DNA of 64,000 nt, taken from positions 248,001 through 312,000 of the forward strand of contig JBCBKO010000002.1 in NCBI GenBank assembly GCA_038521865.1, given 5' to 3'. The DNA is from CALBPI01 sp038521865. GTDB taxonomy: Bacteria > Pseudomonadota > Gammaproteobacteria > Steroidobacterales > Woeseiaceae. The notes under the pieces are model-generated. The model did not search any database. It saw only the letters and a list, made by a program, of their open reading frames with translations, and was not told the DNA's origin. The stretch's first letter is position 1, and every line of letters begins with the position of its first letter. The position numbers and the translations under genes were made by a program. Below are positions 36,820 to 46,009 of this stretch, piece by piece.

Positions 36820-37233
36820 CTATTTGTAGTGCTGCCCAGCTTGTGTCACAGCAAACGCAACCATGCCCCAGGCGACGATCAACGAGAGCCCACCGAACGG
36901 CGTGACAGCGCCCAGCTTCGTAATGCCCGTGAGTGCAAGCGCGTAGAGACTGCCGCTGAACAACACTATCCCCACTTGCATCATGACAGCCGCCCGAGAG
37001 AACCATCGGGAACCGGAAAACTGCACCATCGCGAGCGCGATCAGGATGAGCCCGAGTGCATGGTAGAAGTGATATTGAGCGCCAGTTTCGAAGGCGCTCA
37101 ATAGTCGGTCTGAAACACGTCCTTGCAGCCCATGCGCACCGAACGCACCGGCGATTACCGAAAGTGCCGCGTTGATCGCGCCAGCCAGCAACACCGTGCG
37201 GCTGGACGACGCTGCACGCTCACGACTACTCAC
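36820..37233 (-). CDS. DUF423 family small membrane protein
   Basis: A 137-residue protein with four predicted membrane helices. The DUF423 family signature is clear: AGAINAALSVIAGAFGAHGL near the N-terminus, then FETGAQYHFYHALGLILIAL and a final TPFGGLSLIVAWG. Function is unknown for the family (YgdD-like). The start overlaps the end of the upstream membrane-anchored protein gene by 8 nt, suggesting a two-gene operon. Confidence 0.92.
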   Translation of the reverse strand: MSSRERAASSSRTVLLAGAINAALSVIAGAFGAHGLQGRVSDRLLSAFETGAQYHFYHALGLILIALAMVQFSGSRWFSRAAVMMQVGIVLFSGSLYALALTGITKLGAVTPFGGLSLIVAWGMVAFAVTQAGQHYK

Positions 37234-37768
37234 TTAGCGCCCCGGAATCGAGCAATGCCAATGCTTCTTGCACCTTCGCGATTGCTCTTGGCTCATTGCC
37301 CATCGCACGATTGAAATAGTAGATGAACCCCGACAGGTACTGCTCGCCGTCGTTAAAGCGAATCTGGGCGTTACGATTCTCCAGGAAGATCTCATTGCGC
37401 CGGACCTTCTCAAGCGCTTCGTAGGCGCTGGCAATCACCAGCAAATCTGCCGCTTCGACCGACGCGATCGCCCCTGAGTCGGTGGCAAGCTCATAGGCAA
37501 CAATCGTGATTTCCGGAGGCACGGTGCGCGGCAAGTCCTGCGGAAACTGTTGCTCCCGGATCAAGGACTGTATCGCCTCCTGATAGGCGAGCAGTAATTC
37601 CGGGCGACTCGGCGCTATTCGCTCCAGCTCGGCCAGATTTTGTGCAAGCTCGGCCCGCACGAGAGATAGCGCCACCTCAGCGTCTTTCGCCTCATTGAGA
37701 TCTTCTCTCCACTGCTCAACAAAAAACGCGAGTAGGACGCTTAGGAAAATCGCAATGGACTCGAGCAA
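37226..37768 (-). CDS. Membrane-anchored hypothetical protein
   Basis: At least 180 residues. One N-terminal membrane helix (SIAIFLSVLLAFFVEQW) is followed by a helical soluble domain. I recognise no named family, though proteins beginning with a basic stretch and 'RPPLLLES' before such a helix are common. The TTG at 37768 has no ribosome site. An in-frame ATT at 37795 lies 6 nt after AGGAG and would add the residues ISASKRPPL to the N-terminus, making it the more plausible though rare start. No ATG or GTG is available in that stretch. Confidence 0.65.
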   Translation of the reverse strand: MLESIAIFLSVLLAFFVEQWREDLNEAKDAEVALSLVRAELAQNLAELERIAPSRPELLLAYQEAIQSLIREQQFPQDLPRTVPPEITIVAYELATDSGAIASVEAADLLVIASAYEALEKVRRNEIFLENRNAQIRFNDGEQYLSGFIYYFNRAMGNEPRAIAKVQEALALLDSGALSE

Positions 37769-37851
37769 GAGCGGCGGTCGTTTGGAAGCAGAAATGAGCA
37801 GCTCCTATCGTGTTCGCTCGCCTTGGAGGATACCGCACCCCCAAGTCAAAG

Positions 37852-37890
37852 TTTTAGTTGAAGCTTGAATTATTTTAGTTTACGCTTAAA
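37852..37890 (+). promoter_or_regulatory. Tandem direct repeats upstream of the marR-type gene
   Basis: Two 18-bp direct repeats, TTTTAGTTGAAGCTTGAA (37852-37869) and TTTTAGTTTACGCTTAAA (37873-37890), are spaced 21 bp apart, two helical turns. The second contains GTTTA-N4-TAAAC symmetry. They end just before the TTG start candidate at 37896 and are well placed for autoregulation by the MarR protein. Confidence 0.5.
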
Positions 37891-37895
37891 CCATA

Positions 37896-38414
37896 TTGAG
37901 CCAAAGCAAGCCCATGAACGAATCACGAGCCTCACTGGAACGCAGCGCGTGGTTGGCGGTCGTTCAGGCCTATCAGGTCTGCACGCGCCAATACACGCGC
38001 ATGCTGTCGGCATATGATCTGACAGTGGCGCAGTTCGACGCGTTGACCCGTATTCAAGAGCTCGGACAACGCCAAGAACACGTCACGCCGCATGAAATCG
38101 CAGAAGCGATGCTGGTGACGCGTGGCAACCTGACCGGCCTCATCCGGCGACTTCAGGAACGCCACTTGCTGACGACCCAGCCCCACCCGGAAGACGGTCG
38201 CTCGGTCACCTGTCAGCTGACCACTATCGGTGTTGAGCTGCTAACCGAGGCACAACGTGCGTCGGCCGTGTTTATACAGGAGCAGCTCGAACCGTTCGGC
38301 ACGCAATCGCTCATCGAGACACGCGAACAAATGCGCGCAATGGCCGCGCATCTTGAAACACTCGACCCCGACAACATCGTCGAGCGGTCACAACGCAGGA
38401 AGCAAGCATCATGA
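37896..38414 (+). CDS. MarR-family transcriptional regulator
   Basis: Up to 172 residues, from a TTG at 37896 or an ATG at 37914. The winged helix lies at about residues 40-115: YDLTVAQFDALTRIQEL, then ISEAM-like HEIAEAMLVTRGNLTGLI, then the MarR wing PHPEDGRSVTCQLT. It probably represses itself and the alpha/beta hydrolase gene that overlaps its stop (ATGA at 38411). The ligand is unknown. Confidence 0.9.
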   Translation: MSQSKPMNESRASLERSAWLAVVQAYQVCTRQYTRMLSAYDLTVAQFDALTRIQELGQRQEHVTPHEIAEAMLVTRGNLTGLIRRLQERHLLTTQPHPEDGRSVTCQLTTIGVELLTEAQRASAVFIQEQLEPFGTQSLIETREQMRAMAAHLETLDPDNIVERSQRRKQAS

Positions 38415-39199
38415 ACTCAGCCACGAACGCACAACCTCGCCCACCATCACGACGCACCTTCTGGAAGGAATCCAGAGCACTGGTCGATCTTGCCACCATG
38501 CCCGGGCCGCTTTTAGCTGCGGGATTACGAAAGCGAGACGCGAAGTCTCCCATGCGCGTTGTCACGGTCCCCGGCTTCGGTGCTGACGATTGGTCGATGC
38601 TCCCGCTACGCCGCTTTTTGAAGTCTCGCGGATTCCAGTCTGAAGGTTGGGGCCTTGGCCGTAACCTCGGTGGGCTCAATTTGAAGCATGAACTCAGCGA
38701 CCTCAGTGAGCGCTGGGATTTTATTCCGCGAGACCACTATCAGGGTGAGGGTGGAGTCCCTTATCTCTGCGACCGACTCTATGACCGCCTGGTCGAGCAA
38801 TATGGAGACTCGGACCAACCGATTGCGTTAGTCGGTTGGAGCCTCGGTGGCTTCCTCGCCCGCGAGGCTGCCAGAGACTTACCCGATCTCGTTGATCGGG
38901 TGATTACGCTCGGCTCGCCGATCGTCGGCGGACCCAAATACACCGCAACCGCAGAGCGATTCCGAAGTTTTGGACAGGATCTTGATTGGATCGAGGAAGA
39001 GATCGCTCGCCGGGAATCGAAGCCGATCCAGCAGCCCATCACGTGCATCTACAGCAAGTCGGATGCCATCGTCGATTGGCGCGCAGCAATTGATCGCTAC
39101 AGCAGTGACGTCAACCATATTGAGGTGAACGTCGCCCACCTCGGCTTTGCCTTCAATTCACGGGTCTGGCGGCACGTCGAGGACGCATTGCGCGCGTGA
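38411..39199 (+). CDS. Alpha/beta hydrolase, lipase-like
   Basis: A 262-residue protein without a signal peptide. The nucleophile elbow GWSLGG is preceded by ALV, and the oxyanion region is VVTVPGFGADDWSMLPL. TLGSPIVGG and the aspartate in YSKSDAIVDW, with the histidine in VNVAHLGFA, complete a catalytic triad. It resembles PGAP1/lipase-type hydrolases. Translational coupling to the marR-type gene suggests it degrades or is induced by the compound sensed by that regulator. Confidence 0.85.
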   Translation: MNSATNAQPRPPSRRTFWKESRALVDLATMPGPLLAAGLRKRDAKSPMRVVTVPGFGADDWSMLPLRRFLKSRGFQSEGWGLGRNLGGLNLKHELSDLSERWDFIPRDHYQGEGGVPYLCDRLYDRLVEQYGDSDQPIALVGWSLGGFLAREAARDLPDLVDRVITLGSPIVGGPKYTATAERFRSFGQDLDWIEEEIARRESKPIQQPITCIYSKSDAIVDWRAAIDRYSSDVNHIEVNVAHLGFAFNSRVWRHVEDALRA

Positions 39200-39244
39200 G
39201 CTGTGTGTTAATCTCGGTCCACAGTTTTGGGTGGGGACTAACGA

Positions 39245-40183
39245 ATGAAACACATATTGACTATCGCGGTGTTGCTGGTTACGGCTTTCGCAACCAACCA
39301 CGATGCAAACGCGGCTGACCAGAAATCTGTCCTGGTCACCGGTGCCACTACGGGTATCGGCAGGAACCTGGCGGAAACGTTGGCCGAGTCCGGCTATCAC
39401 GTATGGGCCGGTGCGCGCACCGATAGCGAGATGGCCGAGCTCAATGCGATTGATAACATCACGGCCATTCGGCTCGACGTCACCAAGCAGGATGAAGTGG
39501 ACGCAGCTGTTGAGACGATCCGTAAAGCTGGCACCGGGCTCTACGGACTAATCAACAATGCCGGTATCGGTGATGGCGGGCCTGTTCTTGGCACCGAAAT
39601 CGATGTGCAGACTCTCGTCTACGAGGTCAATGTCGAAGGCGTCTATCGCACAACCAAGGCGTTCGCACCAATGGTCATTGAATCCAAAGGACGCATCGCG
39701 ACAACCGGCTCGATCGCAGGAACGATTTCGTTCGCAGGCTATAGCGCCTACGCAGGCAGCAAACACTGGATCGAGGCATTCACCGATGCTCTGGCTGCTG
39801 AAATGGCGCCTTTCGGTGTTTCGGTCAGTGTGATCGAGCCTGGCAATTACCAGTCGTTCATTCGACGCAGTGCGGTCAAGCGCCGGATGGCGCGTGTTGT
39901 TGGCGCAGGTGGCGTTATCACACCGCAGATGGAGGCAGAGTACGCAGCGACCGAAGAGCGGGAGCTGTCTTACAAGCAACCGGATGAAGTCACACAGGCT
40001 TTCATGCATGCGCTGTTCGATGACGAGCCGTTGCTGCGTTACGTGGTAGTGCCAAACGCTGGTGAGCAACAGCGCACCATCGAGACGAAAATTCGCGAGC
40101 TGGTTCAGCTCAACGGTTGGGGGCCCTACAGCTACAGTCGCGACGAACTTGTCGAAATGCTGGATGGGGCGCTGGCGCAGTAA
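39245..40183 (+). CDS. Short-chain dehydrogenase/reductase with an apparent signal peptide
   Basis: A 312-residue classical SDR. The cofactor motif is VLVTGATTGIGRNLAE and the catalytic Ser-Tyr-Lys set appears as TGSIAGTISFAGYSAYAGSK. Unusually, a hydrophobic segment of about 23 residues (ILTIAVLLVTAFA, ending ANA) precedes the Rossmann fold and looks like a Sec signal peptide. The only upstream ATG with a reasonable spacing is the one at 39245. Either the enzyme is exported or membrane-tethered, or a later start is used. Confidence 0.88.
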   Translation: MKHILTIAVLLVTAFATNHDANAADQKSVLVTGATTGIGRNLAETLAESGYHVWAGARTDSEMAELNAIDNITAIRLDVTKQDEVDAAVETIRKAGTGLYGLINNAGIGDGGPVLGTEIDVQTLVYEVNVEGVYRTTKAFAPMVIESKGRIATTGSIAGTISFAGYSAYAGSKHWIEAFTDALAAEMAPFGVSVSVIEPGNYQSFIRRSAVKRRMARVVGAGGVITPQMEAEYAATEERELSYKQPDEVTQAFMHALFDDEPLLRYVVVPNAGEQQRTIETKIRELVQLNGWGPYSYSRDELVEMLDGALAQ

Positions 40184-40225
40184 TCGCTGACAGCGTAGGC
40201 ACGCACCGTATCGTCGACCTGTGAC

Positions 40226-40810
40226 TTACGGGTTGACGATTTCGGTTTCCCATCCATCCTCAGTCCGCGTGTAACGCTCGCGCACCTGTGGTTTGCCTTT
40301 GAGATCCAGATACTGAGCGTCATCCGGTGTCACGCAGAGCACAGCGAAGTGTGGTGATACGCCTGTGGTGGGCTCCGGCGATCCATCCGTATCCGTGACC
40401 GGTGCACCAGGTCGCGGCCAGAAGAACTGCTCACGGGCGCCTTCGGAGAGGCGCTCCCAGACATCGGATACATCAGCCACGACGATCGAAGTGGCCGCCT
40501 TACCAACACTACAGCTCGCATCGACACGAAGCTCGGCGGTGCCGCGGAATCGGTATTGTTCACGCGTCTTGCGAAAATACCATGCAACGCTCACGAGCGG
40601 ACGTTCCAGTAGATGCTGGACCTTCTCACTGCGGGTATCCGTGACCGTCAGTAGTGCGAGCGGGTCTTGCTCGTCAAAACCACGAAATACAACGGTTCGG
40701 TTATCCGGTCGACCTTCGCTATCGACCGTCGCAATTTGAAAATAGCGCGCGTCAGCATGTCCACGACTCACATGCAGACTTCTAACCAGTCTTTGCTTCC
40801 AGACAGACAT
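40226..40810 (-). CDS. Pyridoxamine-5'-phosphate-oxidase-like FMN protein (Alr4036 type)
   Basis: A 194-residue protein with the split-barrel flavin fold: FQIATVDSEGRPDNRTVVFR, then LALLTVTDTRSEKVQHL and VAWYFRKTREQYRFRGTAE. The C-terminal EFFWPRPG-like stretch (REQFFWPRPGAP) and the final VRERYTRTEDGWETEIVNP are typical of Alr4036-type proteins. It probably binds FMN and may oxidise or reduce a small substrate. It is last in the same-strand run that begins with the COG0523 gene, 35 bp after the deacylase gene. Confidence 0.88.
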   Translation of the reverse strand: MSVWKQRLVRSLHVSRGHADARYFQIATVDSEGRPDNRTVVFRGFDEQDPLALLTVTDTRSEKVQHLLERPLVSVAWYFRKTREQYRFRGTAELRVDASCSVGKAATSIVVADVSDVWERLSEGAREQFFWPRPGAPVTDTDGSPEPTTGVSPHFAVLCVTPDDAQYLDLKGKPQVRERYTRTEDGWETEIVNP

Positions 40811-40845
40811 CCGAAGAGTGTAGCTCGTTTGCCTGCGCAGCCGAT

Positions 40846-41910
40846 TTATTCCTGGTCGACTAAACCGACCACCACGATGTTCTCGCCCTTATTCACGGGC
40901 GGGGTGCCAAACACGATCAAAAGCACACCGGTCGCTGGCGCCGTGACGGTTTGCAAATGATTACCGTGGTAATCGGTGATCGTGCCGAGGATCTGCCCCT
41001 CAATGACATGCTGACCTGCGACGATCCTCGGTGCCAAATGCCAAACACCGTCATGCTCGCTGTAGATGCGCTTCCGGGTAGCGATAAATAGTGGCGCCTC
41101 AGCCGGTGTTGCGGCACCTGGAATCATCGACAAGTCTCGCATCACACTGATAACGCCATCGACGATCGGCGTGATGAACTCTGCTTGAATCTCACCCATT
41201 TCCCCAGACTCGACGTCCATCGAAGGCACACCGAGCGCAACCGCTTGTGCACTCGTGTAGATGCGTGATTTGTCGCTCGACAGGTCGCCGGCAAACTCGA
41301 CGATGGTGTTCAGCCCAAAGGCGACCGTCATACGTCTGGATTTCTCCTGTATCGCTGCGCTGCCTGCTTCCGCGTAATACGCCGTGTATGCCGGGCCCAG
41401 CCGCTCGTTACCATCACCCGAGTGAATGTCCATGAGCAAGTCGGCTTGCTTGATTATTTCCTCAGTTAACGCGTCGGCGATGCGCTCGGTGATCGTGCCG
41501 TCGGCTTTACCCGGAAAGGATCGATTGAGATTCTTTTGGTCGTCTGGCCCGAAGTAGATCGTGCGCTGCTGGAACGCTGGCAGGTTTGCGTTGTGGACGA
41601 CGATCACAGCACCTGACATCGTGGCTGTCTCGAGACGAGCGACCAGCTTCTGCATCGCGAGAATTGGCGAATACTCGGACCCGTGGATACCTGCCACCAG
41701 CGCCAGCACAGGTCCGTCGTGTGCGCCATTGAATACGGTGACAGGAATGGTTGTTGAAATACCATCCCCGGTATCAGGCACAGCGATGACGCCTTGTGCC
41801 ATTTCATTTCGGCGCACCGTCAGCTCGCCGACATCGAGCGTATCGTTAGCCAGCGCCAGGTTTGTAGACATCACCAGCCATGCGACTAGCACTTGAGTTC
41901 TTTTCTTCAT
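40846..41910 (-). CDS. Succinylglutamate desuccinylase/aspartoacylase (M14-like) family protein, exported
   Basis: A 354-residue protein from the ATG at 41910, which begins a signal peptide (TQVLVAWLVMSTNLALA); longer frames lack sense. The zinc-binding pattern of this family is visible as VAGIHGSEYSP (His and Glu) and DIHSGDG (His), and the C-terminal lid with GQHVIEGQILGTITDYHG is a barrel-sandwich segment. Members remove acyl groups from amino acids or peptides. The gene begins 1 nt after the stop of the second ABC permease, which suggests co-translation. Confidence 0.88.
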   Translation of the reverse strand: MKKRTQVLVAWLVMSTNLALANDTLDVGELTVRRNEMAQGVIAVPDTGDGISTTIPVTVFNGAHDGPVLALVAGIHGSEYSPILAMQKLVARLETATMSGAVIVVHNANLPAFQQRTIYFGPDDQKNLNRSFPGKADGTITERIADALTEEIIKQADLLMDIHSGDGNERLGPAYTAYYAEAGSAAIQEKSRRMTVAFGLNTIVEFAGDLSSDKSRIYTSAQAVALGVPSMDVESGEMGEIQAEFITPIVDGVISVMRDLSMIPGAATPAEAPLFIATRKRIYSEHDGVWHLAPRIVAGQHVIEGQILGTITDYHGNHLQTVTAPATGVLLIVFGTPPVNKGENIVVVGLVDQE

Positions 41911-41911
41911 G

Positions 41912-43162
41912 TCAGGGGCACACGTGTGTGCTGTCGAGCGCCAGCAATTTCTCTGGGTCAAACCCCGTCTGATTAAACAGCATCGGATAATGTGCAACAC
42001 GCAATGATTTGTGGAAATCCCGAACGCACTGATCATAGGCTTGAAACGCCGCAATATCGGTTTCGGCCGCTCGCGTGAATTGCCGATCGATCAACAAGGG
42101 TGGAGACAGCAAGGACACCTTGTGCATGAAATTGTCTCGCTCGCGAATACCCTGTCGAAGCGCGTCCGACAAACCGCGAACCGAGAGATCACCCAAGTGT
42201 TGGAACGCGTAGTACCACTCCCACTCAAACCCGTCGCGGGTGGGTGTGTAGTCCTTCAGTTCAGGGTGCGAGGCGAAGAACGCCGTCATCGTCTCGGCCT
42301 TGGGAATATCCCAGGCCCGATTCACAGTCTCGCGTTGCTGCAACAGGATCTCGCCGCCCTGAGGAACCTCAATACGTTGCTCCGCGACCGCACCACCGGC
42401 TAAGGGGATGATCAGCACCAATATGGCCCATATGCCCAACATCACCGATGCGCTGGTCGCCGCAGAGCGCGTCTTCTCAGCGACCCACGTGGCAGCGCCG
42501 CTCCAACCGATCACGTAAACACCGCTGAGCAGCGCAAGCCCAAGTACCGCACCCGGCGCCGCACCAGACCATAACCCTGCAGCAATAAACGGAACGATCA
42601 GTGCGAGCACCAATGCACTCGCTCTCAAGCCAGCGCGCCACAGGATAAAGCGAGCACTGCGACCGGTAGTCGCCACCAACAGATCGAAGCGTTTATGACG
42701 ACGTTCCACATCAACGATGTCATGCAACAGGAGAATCACGAGAAGGGGAGCGAGTACCGAGATCAAGAATGCGTAGTCGATACGACCGATTTGACCGAGC
42801 TCGGGATTGCCAGCGTCGTGCTCATACACCTGCCCCTCCAGCGCCAATAAGCGAATGCGATGCTTCCAGGGCAACTGATCGCGGACACCGCGCGCCGCAA
42901 ACGCCAACTCACTAGGCGGATCGACCACTAAGCGAAAACTATAGTAAGCCGCGCTGCCAGCATCGCCCTGCTGGGGCAAGACGTCTTCAAGGTCGGTGAC
43001 GGTATCGGCACTCAATGACGCAATATCTGCTCTTTGCGTCGCAACATCATTCAATCCGAATACGACGGTGACAACGGCCAGCAACGCACTCGCTGCGACC
43101 GTCGCAAGCCCTTGGCGATCGCGCAAGAAAAACCACCACTCGCGATTGAAATTACTTCTCAT
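41912..43162 (-). CDS. ABC-2 type permease, DUF3526 family (second)
   Basis: A 416-residue inner-membrane protein from the ATG at 43162; the long frame continuing to 43546 is antisense-like extension. It begins REWWFFLRDRQGLATVAASA, has a large periplasmic segment between TM1 and TM2, and about six helices in total. It is the partner of the preceding permease gene, whose end it overlaps by 11 nt. The pair and the ATPase form an ABC exporter of the NosFY-like or DUF3526 class; the cargo is unknown. Confidence 0.88.
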   Translation of the reverse strand: MRSNFNREWWFFLRDRQGLATVAASALLAVVTVVFGLNDVATQRADIASLSADTVTDLEDVLPQQGDAGSAAYYSFRLVVDPPSELAFAARGVRDQLPWKHRIRLLALEGQVYEHDAGNPELGQIGRIDYAFLISVLAPLLVILLLHDIVDVERRHKRFDLLVATTGRSARFILWRAGLRASALVLALIVPFIAAGLWSGAAPGAVLGLALLSGVYVIGWSGAATWVAEKTRSAATSASVMLGIWAILVLIIPLAGGAVAEQRIEVPQGGEILLQQRETVNRAWDIPKAETMTAFFASHPELKDYTPTRDGFEWEWYYAFQHLGDLSVRGLSDALRQGIRERDNFMHKVSLLSPPLLIDRQFTRAAETDIAAFQAYDQCVRDFHKSLRVAHYPMLFNQTGFDPEKLLALDSTHVCP

Positions 43163-44600
43163 ACGCACGACCCTGATCGCGGATACCGAACCACCCAAAG
43201 CCGCCTGCCAAAAAACACCAAACCAGCAAGACGAGGAGCCCGCCACTGGCGGCTTGCACTCGATCTGCTGCGGGCGCAGGCTCGAACTCAAACGACTGCA
43301 GTACACGCCAGTTCTCCTTGCTGACACGCGCACGCATCCAAGAGTCTTCGTCCTTGTTGCGGTTGATGTCGTCGATGTAGGAAAGCTCGTAGCCATGAGC
43401 CCGATTGAGACCCTGGACAAACTCGAACCGTGCCGCCTCCGCTTCACGCAAGAATCGATGGTGATTCTCAAGGTCACTGCCAGCGGTCTGCATAGACACA
43501 TTGCGTATCGCCAACGCCGGGGACAACAACGCGCCGCTACGGGCAAACTGCGCCTGCGTTACTTCCTCGGCCATGCGCCGCTCAGCGAACTGATTCAGTA
43601 CTTCCGTCAGGCGCGCTTCTGATTCTTCGGCAATCAATCCACGCAGGTTCACCGGCAGATCCTCCGCTCGGTCAACACCGTATTCCTCGAACACGCGCGC
43701 TCGAAATTGATCGAACGCCGGATCTGCCGCGTTGTGGCCATCGCCAAGTTCCCGTAGCTCAGCGATCAATTCGAAATCTGATGCAATCTTGCCGCGCACC
43801 GGCGAGACCGTGCCTGCGACATCACCCGCGAGACGCGGCATTAGCACCGCGATTACCGTCCATGCGACGCAGCACCAAAGCAGCGACATCGCGCCGGATC
43901 GTGCACGCGCCGAAATGCCGACAATCGCGAAAGACCAAAACGCCAGATAAAGAAAATAGCCGATCACCATCGCGCCCGCCGCTAGTGCGGATTCCCCTGC
44001 GGCTATGGCACCGAACGCGCTGACGTGTAGCGGTAACAAGGCGATTCCGCTCAGCACCAACAAAGCGAGCGCCTTACCCAACCAAACGCGTCCAGGATCG
44101 ACGCCTTGCGCGATGAGCTGAACATTGGTCTGCAGCTCGCGCTCACGCGAGACGGACGAAAAACCGACGACAATCAAAACCAGCGGGACGAGCACCTGAT
44201 AGGCGAACGCCGGCGTCAGACGATCAAACCCCGTCACTCTGGGCGCTGTGTACGCGGCGGGAAACGTGGCTGTGTTCTGCCGGTGGCCTTCAAGAAACAT
44301 CACCGTACCGGTCAGCGGGTCGACGCCAGGATCGATGATCGCGAGCGGCGAAGGCGTTCGGAACACGTAGTGACCGTAATGCACCATCCGGTGCGGGTGA
44401 CGATCCGGCTGCGAAAGAAACGCCTCCTCAGCAGCACTCTGCATGGACTCACGTGCACTCGCTTCGGCGTCCACGCGTGATTGCGTATTGATCACCGCTG
44501 CAATCGCAATAACCACCAACAACATGAGGGCGCTCAGCGTGAGTCGCGAACGCGACCAATAGCGCCACTCCTCGACAAGAATTCGTGGCCAACCCGTCAT
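43152..44600 (-). CDS. ABC-2 type permease, DUF3526 family (first)
   Basis: A 482-residue membrane protein. N-terminal EEWRYWSRSRLTLSALMLLV gives TM1, followed by a periplasmic loop of about 110 residues with HYGHYVFRTPSPLAIIDPG, then TM2-TM6. The motif VSRERELQTNVQLIAQG with GRVWLGKALALL is characteristic of this permease group. Start overlaps the ATPase stop by 4 nt. Confidence 0.88.
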   Translation of the reverse strand: MTGWPRILVEEWRYWSRSRLTLSALMLLVVIAIAAVINTQSRVDAEASARESMQSAAEEAFLSQPDRHPHRMVHYGHYVFRTPSPLAIIDPGVDPLTGTVMFLEGHRQNTATFPAAYTAPRVTGFDRLTPAFAYQVLVPLVLIVVGFSSVSRERELQTNVQLIAQGVDPGRVWLGKALALLVLSGIALLPLHVSAFGAIAAGESALAAGAMVIGYFLYLAFWSFAIVGISARARSGAMSLLWCCVAWTVIAVLMPRLAGDVAGTVSPVRGKIASDFELIAELRELGDGHNAADPAFDQFRARVFEEYGVDRAEDLPVNLRGLIAEESEARLTEVLNQFAERRMAEEVTQAQFARSGALLSPALAIRNVSMQTAGSDLENHHRFLREAEAARFEFVQGLNRAHGYELSYIDDINRNKDEDSWMRARVSKENWRVLQSFEFEPAPAADRVQAASGGLLVLLVWCFLAGGFGWFGIRDQGRAYEK

Positions 44601-45319
44601 TGCGAACTCCCAGCAGCAAACGCCTGATGCACAGCTTCCGGGTCAAGCTTTTCCCCGTCGGGTGCATCAAACACGCTAACCAGATTGCCGTGCCGCAGTA
44701 GCCCAATACTGCGGGCCACTTGGCAGGCACCGTAGACGTCGTGCGTAACCATCATGATGGTGGCGCCTTGTGCGGAAAGGTCGCTGATCAATGCATTGAA
44801 CTCATCGACAGCCACTGGATCGAGACCGGACGTTGGCTCGTCCAGGAGCAACAAAGGCGTCTCGCGCAGCATCGCCAACGCGATAGCGACTTTCTGTCGC
44901 ATGCCCTTGGAGTAGCTCTCAAGCCGTCGCTGTCTTGCGTCCGTCGCCAATGAAACGCGGTCCAGCGTTTGGTGGATTGCTTCTTTTGAACGGCTGACGC
45001 CCGCGAGCGCCAGAAAATAGTCGAGATTTTCAAGCGCGCTGAGATGTGGATACAAGTTGGCCGACTCCGGCAGATAGGCGGTCATCGCACGCACCGCTTC
45101 CACATGGTCGTGCACGCGCTTGCCGCCAATCCGCGCTTCACCGGACTCAGGCGTGATCAGCCCCAACAGCGTCAACAACGTCGTCGATTTGCCAGCACCA
45201 TTTCCGCCGAGCAGAGCGAAAACATCACCTGGCTGCGCTGAAAAGGAAACGGTGTCGAGTACCTGGCGACCTCCACGTGATACCGACAACTGGTCGGCGA
45301 CGAGCAGCGGCTCTCCCAC
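44597..45319 (-). CDS. ABC transporter ATP-binding protein
   Basis: About 240 residues. Walker A is LLGGNGAGKSTTLL, the signature is SYSKGMRQKVAIALAML (KGMRQ in place of SGGQ) and Walker B is LLLLDEPTSGLDP. It powers the two DUF3526 permeases that follow. I prefer the GTG at 45319 because GAGGGAGAG lies just upstream; the ATG at 45334 has no ribosome site and only 6 bp after the DUF1826 stop. Together these genes form a CcmA/NosF-like exporter. Confidence 0.92.
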   Translation of the reverse strand: MGEPLLVADQLSVSRGGRQVLDTVSFSAQPGDVFALLGGNGAGKSTTLLTLLGLITPESGEARIGGKRVHDHVEAVRAMTAYLPESANLYPHLSALENLDYFLALAGVSRSKEAIHQTLDRVSLATDARQRRLESYSKGMRQKVAIALAMLRETPLLLLDEPTSGLDPVAVDEFNALISDLSAQGATIMMVTHDVYGACQVARSIGLLRHGNLVSVFDAPDGEKLDPEAVHQAFAAGSSQ

Positions 45320-45340
45320 TTGACTCTCCCTCATGAATTT

Positions 45341-46009
45341 TTAGAAATCTATTGTCAGCAGTAACCGACGCAACCCAGACTCGACGGTTGGCGATCGATG
45401 CACCAAACCCGCGCCCTCATTTCCGGGCCAGGCCTCTCCCTTCATCAATCCAACGTGCCCGCATTCGATCGTCTGAATGTCTCGCTCATCCGAATAAGCG
45501 GGCGGATGGCCTGTCGCCTTCGCAGGGCCTGACGGGCCGAGACGACTGCGGTCCACATGCTCGTGCCGCAACCACTCTGTACCCACACCACCATAGGTCG
45601 AAATCAGCCGACAAGGCACACGGTCCACGTGGAATTTGGGGCACATTGCGCGGTCGAGCGTACGCAACCGAAGACCTGCTTCTTTCAGATCGAATAGACA
45701 ACAGAAGGTGTCAAACAACTCGGCGACATCCGCAGTCAGCGCGTTCGGAAGCTCAGGCACATCATGAGAAAGCACACTCGCGACCGCCTTGGGCGCAACA
45801 ACCTTGCCGAACTCGATCGTACAATCAGATTCGAGTAACGCTTGCGCCGCGGTGTCTACCTCCGGGCCTAACCTGCGCTGCCAGATCGCGATATTTACAT
45901 TGGGTCTGTAAATCTCGGTGAGCACGGCTAAGTCGTTGCCTAGCGCAACCTCACGCGTGCGCACCTGCGGCGCAACAGATTCCCGCGCCTGCGAGCTACT
46001 CGTCTGCAT
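45341..46009 (-). CDS. DUF1826 protein, companion of a COG0523 GTPase
   Basis: A 222-residue protein from the ATG at 46009, which shares one base with the GTPase stop codon (TGATG); a GTG at 46024 is also in frame. The signature CPKFHVDRVPCRLISTYGG, followed by GTEWLRHEHV, defines DUF1826 and offers a possible metal site of Cys/His/Asp. Comparative work has placed DUF1826 beside COG0523 GTPases in zinc-repressed loci. Its biochemical role is unknown. Confidence 0.88.
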   Translation of the reverse strand: MQTSSSQARESVAPQVRTREVALGNDLAVLTEIYRPNVNIAIWQRRLGPEVDTAAQALLESDCTIEFGKVVAPKAVASVLSHDVPELPNALTADVAELFDTFCCLFDLKEAGLRLRTLDRAMCPKFHVDRVPCRLISTYGGVGTEWLRHEHVDRSRLGPSGPAKATGHPPAYSDERDIQTIECGHVGLMKGEAWPGNEGAGLVHRSPTVESGLRRLLLTIDF

